From positions 1 to 64,000 of the forward strand of contig BCIM01000013.1 in NCBI GenBank assembly GCA_039545315.1: DNA of 64,000 bases, given 5' to 3'. Below, one piece after another: positions 1 through 11,882 of the stretch; the stretch's first letter is position 1, and each line of letters starts with the position of its first letter. Source of the DNA: Kondoa malvinella. Lineage: Eukaryota > Basidiomycota > Agaricostilbomycetes > Agaricostilbales > Kondoaceae. The notes under the pieces were generated by a model. That model did not search any database. It was not told the origin of the DNA and worked only from the letters and a program-made list of their open reading frames with translations. A program made the position numbers and the translations under genes.

Positions 1-2074
1 CATTTGCTGAACTTGCATCTGGTTCTCCAAAGCGGGGTAGGCAGATTTAGGTCTTGCAACAGCTTCAGGCGGGGAAAGGTTGAAAAAGTTGACAAATTGC
101 CGCTGGGCTTTATTCTCGTTGCTTTCCTCTTGCGTAACTTCTTCGTGCTCTGACTCGTGAAGTGGTAGAGTAGGAGGGGCAGTACCAGGACGCAAGTGTT
201 GGCCAGAAACGTAGAAATCAAACATTTGCTGTTGCTGCATTTGCATCGTCGCATAAGCAGAGCTGCGGCGCTTCATTTCAGTAGACGAGGCGCCATCCTC
301 CACACCAGCATACTCCTCTTCAGGCAAAGGAGCAGAATAGCAATAATCAGATCGAAGAATAGCAGGGGCTTGAAGCTGTTGAGGTCGAGGCTGTTGAAGC
401 ATAGGAACCGCGTTGCACTCTTCTTCAATTTTGGCCAAAGCATTCTCTGGCGACTCTTCCTCCTCCTGCAAGGCTACCAGAGCACTGCTGACCCTTTCGA
501 CGTCCAACGACCTCATCTCATACTGTTGCTGCTGATGCTGCTCTTCGGCACCTTCCATGGGAAACCAAGCTTGCTGTCGATCAATGCTCTGGTTGCGCTC
601 CATCAGCATCGGGACCGACATGATGGCAGCAGAAGGCATTGGCATAGGAAAGAAGGGAGACTGCTGAGCGCTGTTGAGATGCGTTTCTTGCATGGCGCCA
701 GTAAGAAGAGAAGGCGAATACTGATTGGCAAACGAGCTCGCATTGGAAATGGTAGCCAAGTTGAGTGAAGGTGGTTTGATCTTGCTTTTACCGGCAGCGA
801 CAGGTGATTCGTAAGAGTGACTGTCGTACTGAAGCTGGCGAGCAGGCGAAGGGCTGATAAGAATATTGGCCCAATCAGGAGACGTGTGGTGGCTAGATGG
901 ACGAGCGCGCTCAGGAGTCTGCTGAGGCATCTTGCCCGAAAAGTAATCCACATCTTGCTGCTTGACATTCATATGCTTCGCCTCTATGTACGCCTCTTCC
1001 GCACCTTCTTGAACGTAATAATGAGGGACGTAATGGTGACCGTCATGTGTTGGCGTTGCAAGCGGAGGAGAATCGGAATTGGAAGAGCGAGAAGCGGTAG
1101 AAGTTCGACGCTGCAAAGAGGCCGATTCGCCATAGACCAGCTCAGGTGCTTCTTGATATACTCGCTGCTGCTGTTGAGCCATATAGTATTGCTGAACAGC
1201 GGCATACTGTTGCGCCTGATGTTCCTGCATTTCTGGAGGGTAGCCAAACTGTGCTTGATAGGCTGCATTCGCAGCAGACGCATGAGCCTGCTGGATGATT
1301 TCTTCATAGCCAGTAGCAGAGCGATAAGAGGGAGAAACGATGCCACAAGATGGACCGGCCATTTGCATCTGGTGAAAGAATTGCGCTGGAGGTGAAGGCA
1401 CGACCAACTCTTGCATTTTGCGACGAGGAGTGAGCGCGTTCGAAGGACTGGTCTCGCCGATAGTTTGAATAGGGTAAAAACCATTTTCAGCGTCGGCAAA
1501 GTAGGCCTTGTTTGCAGTTCGGCGAGCATTGCAGAGCGGGCAGACTTTGACAAAGCGAGCAATCAACTCTTTCGGGATCCAAGAGTAATAGCGTCGGACA
1601 TGTGCCGAAGTCTTGTCGCGTCCACCATGAGATGACTGATTGTGGCATTGAACGAGCACATCGTAGATCTGAGAGCGAATGGCGACAGGTCGGTTCTCGT
1701 GAGTGACCAGATGAGCAGACGCTGTAGTGACCAGTCCTTCTTGCATTGTCAGCATCATATTCGAAGGGTGAAGGGAAAGAGGACTAACGAAACATCTTTT
1801 TGACCCAAAAGCGGAATTGCGCAGTCTCCAAAGTAGTGTTCTTTGGGTCTCTGAGCACCGATAGAATAGCACCATACATCTTGTCAGACATCTAAGCAGA
1901 AGCATCAGTACGCGACTAGGTGTAAAGGGGCAAAAGAAGCGAACCAAAGCTTTCTCGCGTTTGCGAGGGTTGAGTGCATTGATGTACTCGTCGACTTGAG
2001 CATCAAAGACTTGTTCAGCTGGGAAGCCATCCCTTCCATCGCGTGTAAAGGTAGTTCTAGGGGGTGAAGACATG
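1..2074 (-). CDS. H2C2 integrase-type zinc-finger, Gln-rich protein (3' end off window)
   Basis: I read an ATG at 2074 and three exons, with introns near 1892-1944 and 1747-1792; the frame then stays open to base 1, so the C-terminus is missing. Around residues 75-150 there is a histidine/cysteine finger (H-x4-H ... CPLC followed by NARR), preceded by SSHGGRDKT. This is the H2C2 finger found in retroelement integrases and in a few fungal DNA-binding proteins such as the histone-UAS binder Spt10. No integrase catalytic core is visible. The rest is low complexity, rich in Gln, Ser, Pro and Tyr (for example MAQQQQRVYQEAP), as in transcriptional regulators. I infer a DNA-binding or regulatory protein that reuses an integrase finger; the exact role is unknown. 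A 5'UTR intron (about 2085-2130) is possible. Confidence 0.72.
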
Positions 2075-3009
2075 TTTGAATCGCTGTAAACTATCAGCGA
2101 CGCGTCATTGAGCTTGAAGGAAGACTGACCTAGCTCAGATGTAGACTGTGAATGAGACTGGCAGGCAGTGAGCGCGAGAAGAATGCAGACGAGGAGCTTG
2201 GTGGGATGCGAAAAGCGTCTGCTTTCGGTTAGAAGACTAGCTGTTGTATAGCTTGTTGTTGCAAGCAGATTTGAATTCCTGGTTTTGGGCTGAATAGGCT
2301 TTGCCGTATGTCTAGCAGATCGACGCGGGAAATGTATCTGAGGACTAGCTAGAGTGCAGTTTTGGTCTGATGCGCGCGCGGGATAGCAGAAGGTCCAGCC
2401 TCTGACTGAGAGAACAGTGATAAAGGGAGAGTCACGTTCAAGAAGAAGAAGGCAGCAAGAGAGTCTAAGAACGCAAGAAAAGGGGGAAATTGCCCTTTCC
2501 GACTTGTCAGGACGGTCGAAAGTGCAAAATTCATGCGAGAATCGCGTCTGGCTTCGTGTTACCCTGTCTCACTGACCTTTGACCGGCCTAATGACATGAC
2601 ATAGCTGACACGAGCGAAATACAAACAACAGCGAAAGAGGTTCGAGCGCTGCCAGGCTGAAGAAAACAACAAATTGCGAGACTCATGCAGAGAATATTTG
2701 ACGATGATCTTCTTCTTTTACGGCCTTCAGTAGAGAGCTGCGTGTATAGGTATAGCATAGTACGACGTCTGCGTGTTACCTTCTTGCAATGAAGAGATAG
2801 CCCGGCATCCGCCGATCCGACTCAGCTTCAGACTCTCGCAGGTCTTCTCGCAGCAGTCAAGTCCTCGCGCAACACTCTAAGCAGACTAGGTGAGCAGCTA
2901 GATTGCATTCAAAGCATCAACCTGACATATCTCACAGACATGTTCGGTTTACGGTTCGTTACAACTTCAAAGGTTCAAGTAGGCAATTGAAGACTGAAGC
3001 GACCTTAAC
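2075..3009. other. Intergenic region between divergent genes
   Basis: This holds the 5' leaders of the H2C2 protein gene (minus) and the subunit J gene (plus). A probable 5'UTR intron of the plus-strand gene lies at about 2891-2939 (GTGAGC...CACAG). The short open frames here show no family resemblance. Confidence 0.5.
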
Positions 3010-3216
3010 ATGAGCAGCGCTTACCCTACACCGGTCCTTCGCCCAATGTGGCCTTTCCTCGCTGGCGGTGCTTTGACTCTGTTCGGCGTCATGAAGATGC
3101 AAAGCGCAATGCTTTCAAGTCCGTATACCCATCTCTGCGGTGTGTATTATGCTTATTAAAGAACTTTGACAGCTCCTGAATTCAAGAATGACCCTCGCAA
3201 CCCAGCTGGTGCGTAG
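3010..3216 (+). CDS. ATP18: Mitochondrial F1Fo-ATP synthase subunit J (Atp18 type)
   Basis: Two exons, 3010-3118 and 3173-3216, give a 50-residue protein beginning MSSAYPTPVLRPMWPF and ending in TPEFKNDPRNPAGA. The pattern YPTPxLxxxWPF, then a single hydrophobic segment, then F-x-NDPRNP is the signature of the yeast Atp18 (i/j) family, a small inner-membrane subunit of the Fo sector. The length fits the family (about 50-60 residues). The 54-nt intron splits a Thr codon. An alternative donor at the end of exon 2 would change only the last residue or two. The gene is too short to be found by length-based ORF calling. Confidence 0.85.
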
Positions 3217-4263
3217 GAAACAAGAAGTGAAGATGTATTCGAGCTGATTAGGTTAAAAGCTGGTTCTGTCAAAGCAGCAGCGCACTAGATCAAAAGGAGA
3301 TTGAAGTGATGTGTTGATTTGTACGGCATGAGGAGAGGGACACCGAAGAGCAGATTATTGGCAGCATTCGAAAAGCATCAATTCAGCACTTTGGAAACGC
3401 ACCTCGCCTAGTCTTGTAAAGCCAGTACTGCGATTGGCCGATCACGTCTGCTTTTCACTGCCCTTGAGTCTTTCTCATCAAAGCTGTCTCTTGCCCCTCT
3501 TGCTTGCTGTTCTACCGACATGCTGGGTCGATAGATCTTCCCGGTTTTGCGGAGCAGATACAATATATTCCATGCACTCAAGTGTCACACTCTGTCTCTT
3601 CCTCTGGTCTGTATCGGCGATTATTTTATACACTATCATACTCTAGGACCCTGAAACGTTAACTTTCTTCGTCACTCGACAGCAAGAAAACCAGCTGATC
3701 AAGCAAGTCAAGTGAAAGTCTTGCAATGCCTGTTCCCGGATGAGTAGGACGCATGATTCAAAGGAAGACCTTCGCGATCATAGCCTTGGCTGTCTAAATT
3801 ACCATACTCTTTTGTAGCACTTGAGCAACAACGGCAGATGCAGCAGGTGGTCTCGCAGATCTTATGCCCACAAGCGCACCGCCGCTCTACCGCACGCTCG
3901 GATAGGCAGGCCCAGAGAGAGACGCGAATGGAGGTGATTACAGGAATTGCTTGACTGCCTTCTTGACCAGATCAGCGACGTTCTTCTCTATGCCTGGGTA
4001 AAGCAGGTGTATGGGAAAACAGGCTCGAACCAAATCTCTTCAGTGACCGTTGTGAGCAGCTTGATGTGTTCTCCATCAGAGAGGACTAGGCACGAACGCG
4101 TCGCCATGCATGCGATCTGCTATCAAAGGGATGCCGATCATTGACAGAAAGAGGAAAAGAATAGAGTGACAGCAGGAGGCAGAACCTTTTCAACTTTCGG
4201 AATGTCACGACTTGACGAGAAGCGAGCACGCTACAGCTCGCATTCGCGTCCAGCATACAAGCA
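3217..4263. other. Mostly non-coding region upstream of BET4, with a tentative minus-strand coding trace
   Basis: I see no convincing plus-strand gene. On the minus strand, from about 3975 down to a stop at 3708-3710, an open frame carries a dense cysteine cluster (CACGHKICETTCCICRCC) that could chelate zinc. Another minus frame starts at an ATG near 4107. I could not join them into one convincing spliced model, so no gene is called. Confidence 0.3.
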
Positions 4264-5529
4264 ATGGTCTGTCTCTACCTGCAGCATAGGCTCCAAGGAC
4301 TGAAAGGGCGAACAACAGCAGCAACACGGCGTCAAACGCGTATATGCGCCTGAATCGGATCAAGCTCTTGCAAAGCGGAAAGCGAAAGAGGCCAAAGCTA
4401 TAGAAGAATATCGAGAAGCCTGCGAAGAGCTCAAACGATGTGTGCGTCTCCATTCTCTTGAGTCGCTGCAGAGAACTGACATGCGCATGATTTCGAAAGT
4501 CGAGCAAACGTGTCATGGACAAGTCAAAGCTTCCTCTCACGGCTAGAATTATTGAGCTCAATCCAGAAATGCCTACTGCTTGGTCTTATCGACGGAGATT
4601 GCTGCTGCATGTCCTATCAAGCGTCGAGTGCGTGACCTGTTAGGCTAGTCGGCAAGAGCTAATCGAGCATTGTCGTGTACAGAGACGCTACAGAAAGCCA
4701 GCAGATCCTCTCGCAAGACATCCTGCTCACTTTACAAGCACTGCGCCAGAATCCAAAGAACTACTCTGTGTGGGAGCATCGGAAATGGCTATTGCGCACA
4801 ATGCCACAGCCTGACTGGCGCTTCGAGCTCGGTCTAGTCAACAAGTTCTTAGAAGCTGATGCGCGTAATTGTCCGTCTCCCTGTTCTATCATGGGACTGT
4901 GTTGATCTGAAGCAGTCCATGGATGGGATTACAGACGGCATATCCTTTCTTCTGCGCCGGATACTAGTTCAGCAGAAAAGGAATTCGAGTACACCACGGC
5001 CAAGATCATGTCTTCCTTCTCGAACTTTTCAGCATGGCATTACCGGTCGAAATTGTTAACCGAGCGACTGAAGAAGCTTGATACGGACAGGATTGCCGAG
5101 CTACTAGATTCAGGTCAGTGCATTCAAAGATGATGCAGAACCTTCTTAAGTAGTTAAACAGAGTTTGAGCTCGTTCGCCAAGCGCTCTATACCGATCCAG
5201 CAGATCAAAGCGGGTGGTTCTACCATCGCTGGCTGGTAGAGCAATACCCACCTTCCCGTACGTACGACCGCTCCTTGACCTTAATCCAACTAATCATTCA
5301 AACAGTCCAAGCTGACTTACTGCAAGCTGAAATCCAATCCATTGCCGAATTAGCGGAATTAGATGAAGGCGAATTGACTTCGAGATGGGCTTTGAATACT
5401 TTGGCGCAATATTGGTTGAAGCTGGGTAGCGCGTATGAGGGGCCGCAACATGCGAGAGAGGCGTTGCGAAAGCTGATAGAGCTGGATGGGCATCGAAGGG
5501 CGAGATATGAGTCTATGATGCCTGTGTAA
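4264..5529 (+). CDS. BET4: Rab geranylgeranyltransferase alpha subunit
   Basis: Seven exons (4264-4266, 4319-4441, 4500-4627, 4683-4870, 4916-5113, 5162-5257, 5306-5529) sum to exactly 320 codons, giving 319 residues; yeast Bet4 has 327. Prenyltransferase-alpha (PFTA) helical repeats are clear: [39 protein letters not shown] and GWFYHRWLV. With the beta subunit and Rab escort protein, this enzyme adds geranylgeranyl to the C-terminal cysteines of Rab GTPases, which membrane traffic needs. The start model is unusual: the ATG is the last codon of exon 1, directly followed by a GTCTGT donor, and exon 2 then reads QQHGVKRVY, like the MHGxxK start of the family. Acceptors 4318 and 4321 are both possible. 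Confidence 0.88.
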
Positions 5530-5944
5530 AGCAGTGAGTCATTGTGTTTGATACGGGAGAGCGCAAGAGCTGAATTTGAGTTTAGCTTACAGTACCTTTG
5601 CTCCAAGAGACATTGCTCGATGTCCTACTGGCAAGCGACAGGATACATTCGTCAGACTTGAGATGACAGCAGACAGGTCAGTGTTGGCGTACTGGGTATG
5701 AGTTTAGGCTCAAAGCAGTCTGCACCTCTGACAGGCAGTCGACAGAACTGGTTGTCGCATGGCATAGTGAACAAGTCCTGTTGCGTTGGCGATGCTGGCG
5801 CAAACCAGAAGGATAGCGATGCGCAATCTTGCCCAGTTCTATTACTGTAGCCTGTTCTGTCGCGTGGTTTGATTCGTCATTGCATTTGTATGCTTGACTA
5901 TCGACCGCGATATACCCGAAAGCTAGACATACCTTCTAGCAATT

Positions 5945-7055
5945 ATGGGCAAAGGAGCAGGAGCTAAAGCAGCAAAGGCAGAGTCTGTCACTTTCCCCTG
6001 GCAGCGAATAACGCCAGAGATCTAAAATATGAATCATGTCACAGCTCTGCCGCAGAAAAGGCCGCAGCAGCTAAAGCTCAAGCCGTTCGTCTATCACAAT
6101 CCTTCCCAAGTTGCTACTTGTGCTGATCCAATCTTTAGGAAGCTGCAGAAGAAGCCAAATGGTCAAAAGGTGCCAAAGGTAGATTGCAGGCCCAGCGTTG
6201 ATATGTGGTCATCTGAGCATCCGCACAGGCAAGGCGGGTAAAGACAGTAAAACGGAAAAGGAAGATAAAGCGAAAGATGCTGTAGCAAGGAAACAAGAAG
6301 CTGCTCGTCTGTTGGAAGAGGAGGAGGCTAATTTGCCCTCGAAACCTAAAGCAGCGGCCAAGAAGAGCGCACCACTAGCTAAGAAAGCTTCTCCTGCTGC
6401 GTCTAAAGCTCCGTCGATACCAGACTTTGATGATGGTGTTGAGAATTCGGCGTATTCTGCTTCGGGTCAGTCTGAAGTACGTTTTGAGATGTGTGGCTTA
6501 TGCTAGCAAAACAGGTATCGATAATGCATTGGATATGCTGGATTTGGCCAATTCAAAGAACGATAAGGCGACTATTGGATCAAAGGCGAATCAATCGATA
6601 GACGTAAGTGGAGTGTTGAGACTTGCCATTGCAATTACTCATCACTAGAAAGCACAGACACATCCGGAGAGAAGGTAAACTAACATTATCCTACTCGATC
6701 TGGTGCTGATGTGCCATAATCAGATTCAAGGCAGCCTTTGAAGCCTACAAATCGGAAACACTACCAGGTCTACGAAAGGAGCAACCTGGTCTCCGGCTGC
6801 AGCAATACCAAGATATCATGTACAAGGACTTTCAGAAGCAGTAAGCCCTACGTTACTATTTTATAAAGATATACTCAATCGCTTTACAGTCCTGATAATC
6901 CGTTCAACGCTGCTACTCTACGTTATGATGCTACAAAGGAAGACAAGGCCGAAGCGTATAAAGCCATCAAGAAAGAGAAAGAGGATAGGTGCGTCCCTAT
7001 GCTTTACCAGTCTGCTTCTGTCCGACTGAAGTCGATGTGTAGGCTGCGAGGTTGA
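5945..7055 (+). CDS. CCDC124/Oxs1-type protein (ribosome-associated, Lso2-related)
   Basis: Nine exons (5945-5982, 6045-6084, 6139-6178, 6229-6465, 6515-6603, 6649-6674, 6724-6840, 6890-6988, 7043-7055) give 232 residues, close to human CCDC124 (223). The N-terminal half is a Lys/Ala/Glu-rich helix (KQEAARLLEEEEANLPSK). The C-terminal half carries family motifs HPERRFKAAFEAY, LPGLRKEQPGLRL and HPDNPFN. CCDC124 and yeast Lso2 bind idle 80S ribosomes and help their reactivation after stress. This member has the full-length metazoan-like architecture rather than the very short yeast Lso2 form. Splice phases are consistent throughout. Confidence 0.87.
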
Positions 7056-7487
7056 TCGAAGACCAGCAACTGTCGTGGAAGACTAAATGCGTGGTCTCCG
7101 TATATGCGGGCACTGCAGATGTGATGGCAATGCCAATGCAAGATGAAACCTTTTAGCCTGTCACGCAGCGTTTTGACCTCTTACTACCATCAGAAGGAGT
7201 TGGCCGGCCTTCCGTGACGTCTATACCAGCTTCTGTATACCCTTTAAGCGGACTGTTTAGTCTTGCAAGACCGTTCAAGCTTAAGACACGCGGCTGTTGA
7301 TTCATTAAAGCCAAGAACTCCGCCTTTCTTAGCATCTCAGCGTCTCTCGCGCACTGTTTTCTTGCTACAACACACACCACATTCGTTTTCTCCCTTCATC
7401 AATCACTGAGCCTGTCCTCTACTCCTTGCACACCTCTTGAAGCCTCGAAGATAAACAGTCCCTTCCCCACACAGTCACGACAGAAAA
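7056..7487. other. Intergenic region and leader of the GH5 gene
   Basis: Non-coding as far as I can see. Pyrimidine-rich sequence just before 7488 fits a fungal promoter/5'UTR. Confidence 0.4.
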
Positions 7488-10217
7488 ATGTCAGGACAGC
7501 CTGTGCAGCAGCCCAACGACACGGCAGACGTCTCTTCTGCACATCTGTATCAAGAACAACCAGTACCCAATTCACCTTCAGCGCAAGAGACTGGCTTCAA
7601 CCAAGCTCAATCTCAGGACGGTTCCTTCTTCCAAGGTCATGCCTACGATGGTGTCGCTCACGGCTCTCCTACCCTTGATCCACCCATGACCGAGTACATG
7701 AGTCGAAACAGCAGTGCTTTCACGATCGATTCTCAGGTTCGCCAGATGTCATGCATCTCTTATGCCGGGAACTGAGATTTTCTGTGGGTAGAAGAATGGC
7801 GCACATTCTCCTTATCAAGATGAACAGGGAGAAAAGCTCTACCCTCCTTATAGACCAAGCGCGAACGCCAAGGTTGGGACTATTTGGACCCGTTATAAGT
7901 GGTACATTGTTGGCGCTATAGCAGCAATCCGTGAGTCGCTCTACGGAATCTTGCATAGTGAAGTGCTGATTTGAAGACACAGTGGTCATCGTCATTGCGG
8001 TACCAGCAGCTAAATTGGCAAACAAGTCATCAGATCCAAGTTCGACAAGATTGCAGTCCAATGTAGCCGACGCAGATCCTCGACAAGATGCTGCAGAGCC
8101 TTCTTCGAACAGCTCAGACGAGGCAGAAAACGATGAGGAAGCGGAACCGGATTCCTCTTTCTGGGGAGGCGATGGATCGGAAATCACCATGAGAGACGGC
8201 ACTACTTTCACTTATCGCAATTCCTTTGGTGGTCATTGGACCTCGGCGCCCTTCAATGATTCAGCAAAGGCTCAATCGTGGAGTCCAGCGTTGAATGAAC
8301 CGTGGGATTACGGCTCGATGCGCATGCTGGGAGTCAACCTTGGCGGCTGGCTGGTCCCTGAGCCCTTTATTGCGCCTGCTCTCTTTGAACCATTCCAGAA
8401 TGTCAGTCTCGAGCCTTATCGTTGAGTCCTATCTTATGCTTTAAGCAGGCGGACACACCTGCTATTGACGAGTACACGTTATCGAGGAACCTGGGCGACG
8501 ATCTAGAAGCTACTATGGTCGAGCACTACGAGACTTTCATCGTCAGTCTGCAATTTTGCGTTGGAATCGAGGCAAAGCTCACGAAGTTGCAATGGCTAAC
8601 AGACTGAGCGCGACATTGCCGACATTGCATCAGCAGGTCTGAACTGGGTCCGCATACCAATCCCTTTCTTCATTGTGATCGACACGGTCGAAAACGAACC
8701 TTTCCTTCAAGGCGTCGGATGGCAATACTTTCTTCGTGCTTTAGAGTGGTGCAGAAAGTATGGTTTGCGCGTGAATCTAGACTTGCACGCCGTACCTGGA
8801 AGCCAGAACGGATGGAACCATTCTGGTAAATACGGCAGCATTGGTCTTTTGATGGGTCAAGCCGGTATCATCAACGCTCAACGCACTCTAAACACTATTC
8901 GGTCATTGACGCAATTCATCTCGCAACCGCAATACGAAAACCTGGTGCCAATGTTTAGTATTCTGAACGAAGCTCAATTGACTGTCATTGGCGCTACTGC
9001 ACTGCGCGAGTTTTACTTTGAGGCGTACCAGTATGTCACTCTTTCGCTCAGAGCGAGCAAGGCTAAGAGTCGGTAATAGCATGATGAGGGAAATCACTGG
9101 TATTGGTAGAGGTCCAATCATCACTCTTCATGATGGGTGAGTCTGACTCCGCTGATATTGAAGTGTAAGCTGACCATTATCAGGTTCATGGGTCCGGGAG
9201 AATGGGATGATTTCCTTGAAGGCGCAGACCGATTAGGTCTCGACATGCACCCGTATCTCGCCTTCGACATCAACCAGAACTCTGATAGCATGAGCCGGCA
9301 AGTTGTCAAGCCATGCGAACGATGGGGCCCAGACTTTAACCGAACGACGCCTGGCTATGGTATTGCTATCAGTGGTATGTCTTCTGACTATAAGTATAGT
9401 GCAAGCATGCTCAAGTAACGGCAGGTGAATGGAGTCTGGCAATCAACGACTGCGGGCAGTACTTGAACGGAGTTGGCCTGGGAACAAGATATGAAGGAGA
9501 CTTTGTGGAAGCAGGTCGGGAATTCCCTCGTCAAGGCAGCTGCGACCGCTTCGGAGATGTCGCCAACTGGGATTCTGCTCTCCGCGCGCAATATCTCGAG
9601 TTTGCACTCGCTGAGATGGATGTAATGCAAAACTTCTTCTTCGTAAGTCTGTCCTTCTCAAAGCAGCTTTCATTCCGCTCACATTGCTGTCTCCGTAGTG
9701 GACGTGGAAGATTGGCGCGAACCGCAGTGGCCTTGTTCCCAACCCAGCCTGGTCTTATTCTCTCGGTCTTCAAGAAGGCTATATCCCTCGGGACCCACGA
9801 ACAGCCAATGGGGCTTGCTTAGCGCTCGCTCAAAAGTATGGCGCGTCCCGTCCACCTACAAGATCACAATCACCCATGGAACCATGGCAGACGGGAGCAG
9901 CCAGCGAGAACCGCGTACCAGCTCAGCAGACGTCTCGCTGGGGCGATTTCCCACCCGCTTCACTCACGGATGCTCCCAACGCAGACCGACTACCGCGCTA
10001 TACTGCAACTGGCACGCCAGTCACCCTTCAAGCTACCACACCAACCTCCTTCCCAACTGGTAGTCCATCAACCGACATTGGCAATGGTTGGGCGAATCCA
10101 TCCAACACTGCTGGCTATTACGTTCCCATTTCTGGACAAGACTACCCTCAACCATACATCAACCCTCCGACTGCAAGAGCAAGAGCAAAGAGATCTGTAC
10201 CTAAACCACTTCGTTGA
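7488..10217 (+). CDS. Membrane-anchored glucan 1,3-beta-glucosidase, GH5 family (exo-beta-1,3-glucanase type D)
   Basis: This multi-exon gene starts [12 protein letters not shown] Ser/Gln/Pro-rich cytoplasmic tail is followed by one transmembrane segment spanning a splice junction near 7930-8010 ([10 protein letters not shown], then [10 protein letters not shown]), so it is predicted as a type II membrane protein. After an acidic linker comes the GH5 domain: [43 protein letters not shown], the acid/base Glu in FSILNEAQ and the nucleophile Glu in [13 protein letters not shown], then FFWTWKIG across a splice. This is the usual order of fungal exo-1,3-glucanases acting in wall glucan remodelling. 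The C-terminus beyond the catalytic fold is Thr/Pro-rich and ends in a basic stretch ([14 protein letters not shown]). Introns lie near 7736, 7931, 8400, 8540, 9030, 9135, 9375 and 9641. Confidence 0.88.
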
Positions 10218-10420
10218 TCTCGCAAAAACGGAAAGCGACACTCAAAGAGATACCATCATTTCGATCATCGTGTACATTAGCATCTTAGCATTTGTGGGCA
10301 ATGGAATAATCAGAAGCAAAGCAGCAGTCGCATGTGATGAACAAAGGGTAGTCTTAGATTACAGAAACAGAATGAGAAAGGCACCCAACCACAATCACAA
10401 CCGCGAAGCCCTAATCATAC

Positions 10421-11882
10421 TCATGCATGGCGTATGTATGAGCCGATACTAGACGGACAAATCAGCTCGTGCATATGCGAAGAAACGAAAGGACGTACAC
10501 CATAGCGTGGTCTCGCTCGTAAGGTTCTAGTGTAAGCTGTTCGTGAGGCTTGATCATTTCCGCTTGCATCTTCTTTACTTCTGAAGCAAAGACGACTTCT
10601 GCTGGTGCTGTCGAGTCGATACATGATGCTTTGATGGAAATGACAATGTGGCCTTCGTTTTTGAGGAAGTGGTGTGCGTTGAGAGCGATGATACGAGCTT
10701 GATCTGGTTGTGCTACGTCTGCGAAAACGACGTCCACCATGCCGACGAGCATACGGTACTTGTTTGGATGCCGTGCGTCTTCGATGATGGCTATGTGAAA
10801 TGATCAGTGAGAGGAAGGAGAGCAAGAGAGCAGAAACATACGGATGACATTCGTTCGCTTCTTGGCCATATTTATCAGATCACGTCCTGATCGGTGAGAG
10901 AATTCGACAGCGTAGACGGTTCCTTCCTGTACGCAAGAATCGTCTTCTTAAGACAATGGCCGTCTTCTTCGAGACTCTCGCTTACCGGACCAACAACGTC
11001 GGCAACATGAGACACACTCGTTCCGCTTGCTGCTCCAAGGTAAAGCACTTTCTTTCCTGGCGCAATGTAGATGTCATCCAGACCGCCCAAAATGCCAGCC
11101 GCCAACTTTGACCTGAAAGGATTCCACACTCTGTATTCAGTCTTGATCTTCTCTGCGCCATCCTCTCCGCCTTGTCCTTCGATTGATATCCTCTTTTCTC
11201 CGTACACTGATTCGCCCGGTACCAAGTTCTTTGTGACTAACAGCGATTCTTTTGCTCCTTTGGCGATGAAGACTCCTGCATGACGATGAGGTTCCAGGAT
11301 GACTTTTGGCGCTCCTCCTTTTCCTCCTGCTGCTCCACCGCCTCGTCCACCACCACGACCGCCTCGACCTCCGCCTAAAGCATTCTGTATGAGTTTTGCT
11401 TTGAAACATATGAAGGTAAAAATGTACCTCGCGGTGCTCCTCTAGCGCCTCTTGGTGCACCTCTGCCGCCTCTCATTGGTGCGCCACGACCTCGTCCTCC
11501 ACCGCTGAATCCTGTACAGCGAGGAATTAGCTTGCAGGAAATATCTTTTGCTGTGACTTTTTGCTTGCCTCCTCTGTCACCACCGAACCCTGGTTTTCCA
11601 CCACCACGACCTCGTCCTAGGTTAGATCCGCCTGGTATACGAGCGTACGAAAGAGTAGAGAGTGGGAAACGAAAATTGAGAAAAGAGAGAAAACGAGACA
11701 TGTTCATCAGCTTGCTGCCTTTGTGCTTGTCGCTATTGCAACTGACCTCTGCCGCCTGAGAAGCCTCCTCGTCCTCCACGGCCTCCGCCTCTACCTCCTC
11801 GGTCTATCGCATGAACGCTCTGTTAGGATTTGGGACTTTATCGGTCGAGCAAAGAGCCTCACCGAATGCCATTGCAATGTAT
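10421..11882 (-). CDS. NOP1: Fibrillarin, rRNA 2'-O-methyltransferase
   Basis: Exons run from an ATG at 11882 (MAF, then Gly/Arg repeats) to a stop at 10421. The N-terminal GAR domain is split over several small exons. The methyltransferase domain follows: [43 protein letters not shown], the SAM-binding [30 protein letters not shown] and [15 protein letters not shown]. Fibrillarin is the catalytic subunit of box C/D snoRNPs in the nucleolus. The last intron (10449-10498) restores the family C-terminus [13 protein letters not shown]; other introns are 10791-10841 and 10927-10985. The intron at 11512-11568 starts with GC rather than GT (GCAAGC...TACAG), is 57 nt long and contains no in-frame stop. 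Confidence 0.93.

Noticed and set aside
603..1562. Long Arg/Leu-rich open frames on both strands
   Set aside because: They are out-of-frame readings of the Gln/Ser-rich H2C2 protein; the in-frame translation alone gives a recognisable domain.
2349..2534. 61-codon minus frame with a hydrophobic stretch
   Set aside because: It lies in the divergent leader region, with no match to a family and no splice context.
3434..3646. 70-codon plus frame resembling a signal peptide/membrane protein
   Set aside because: Composition is that of pyrimidine-rich intergenic DNA; no homologue is recognised and no conserved motif seen.
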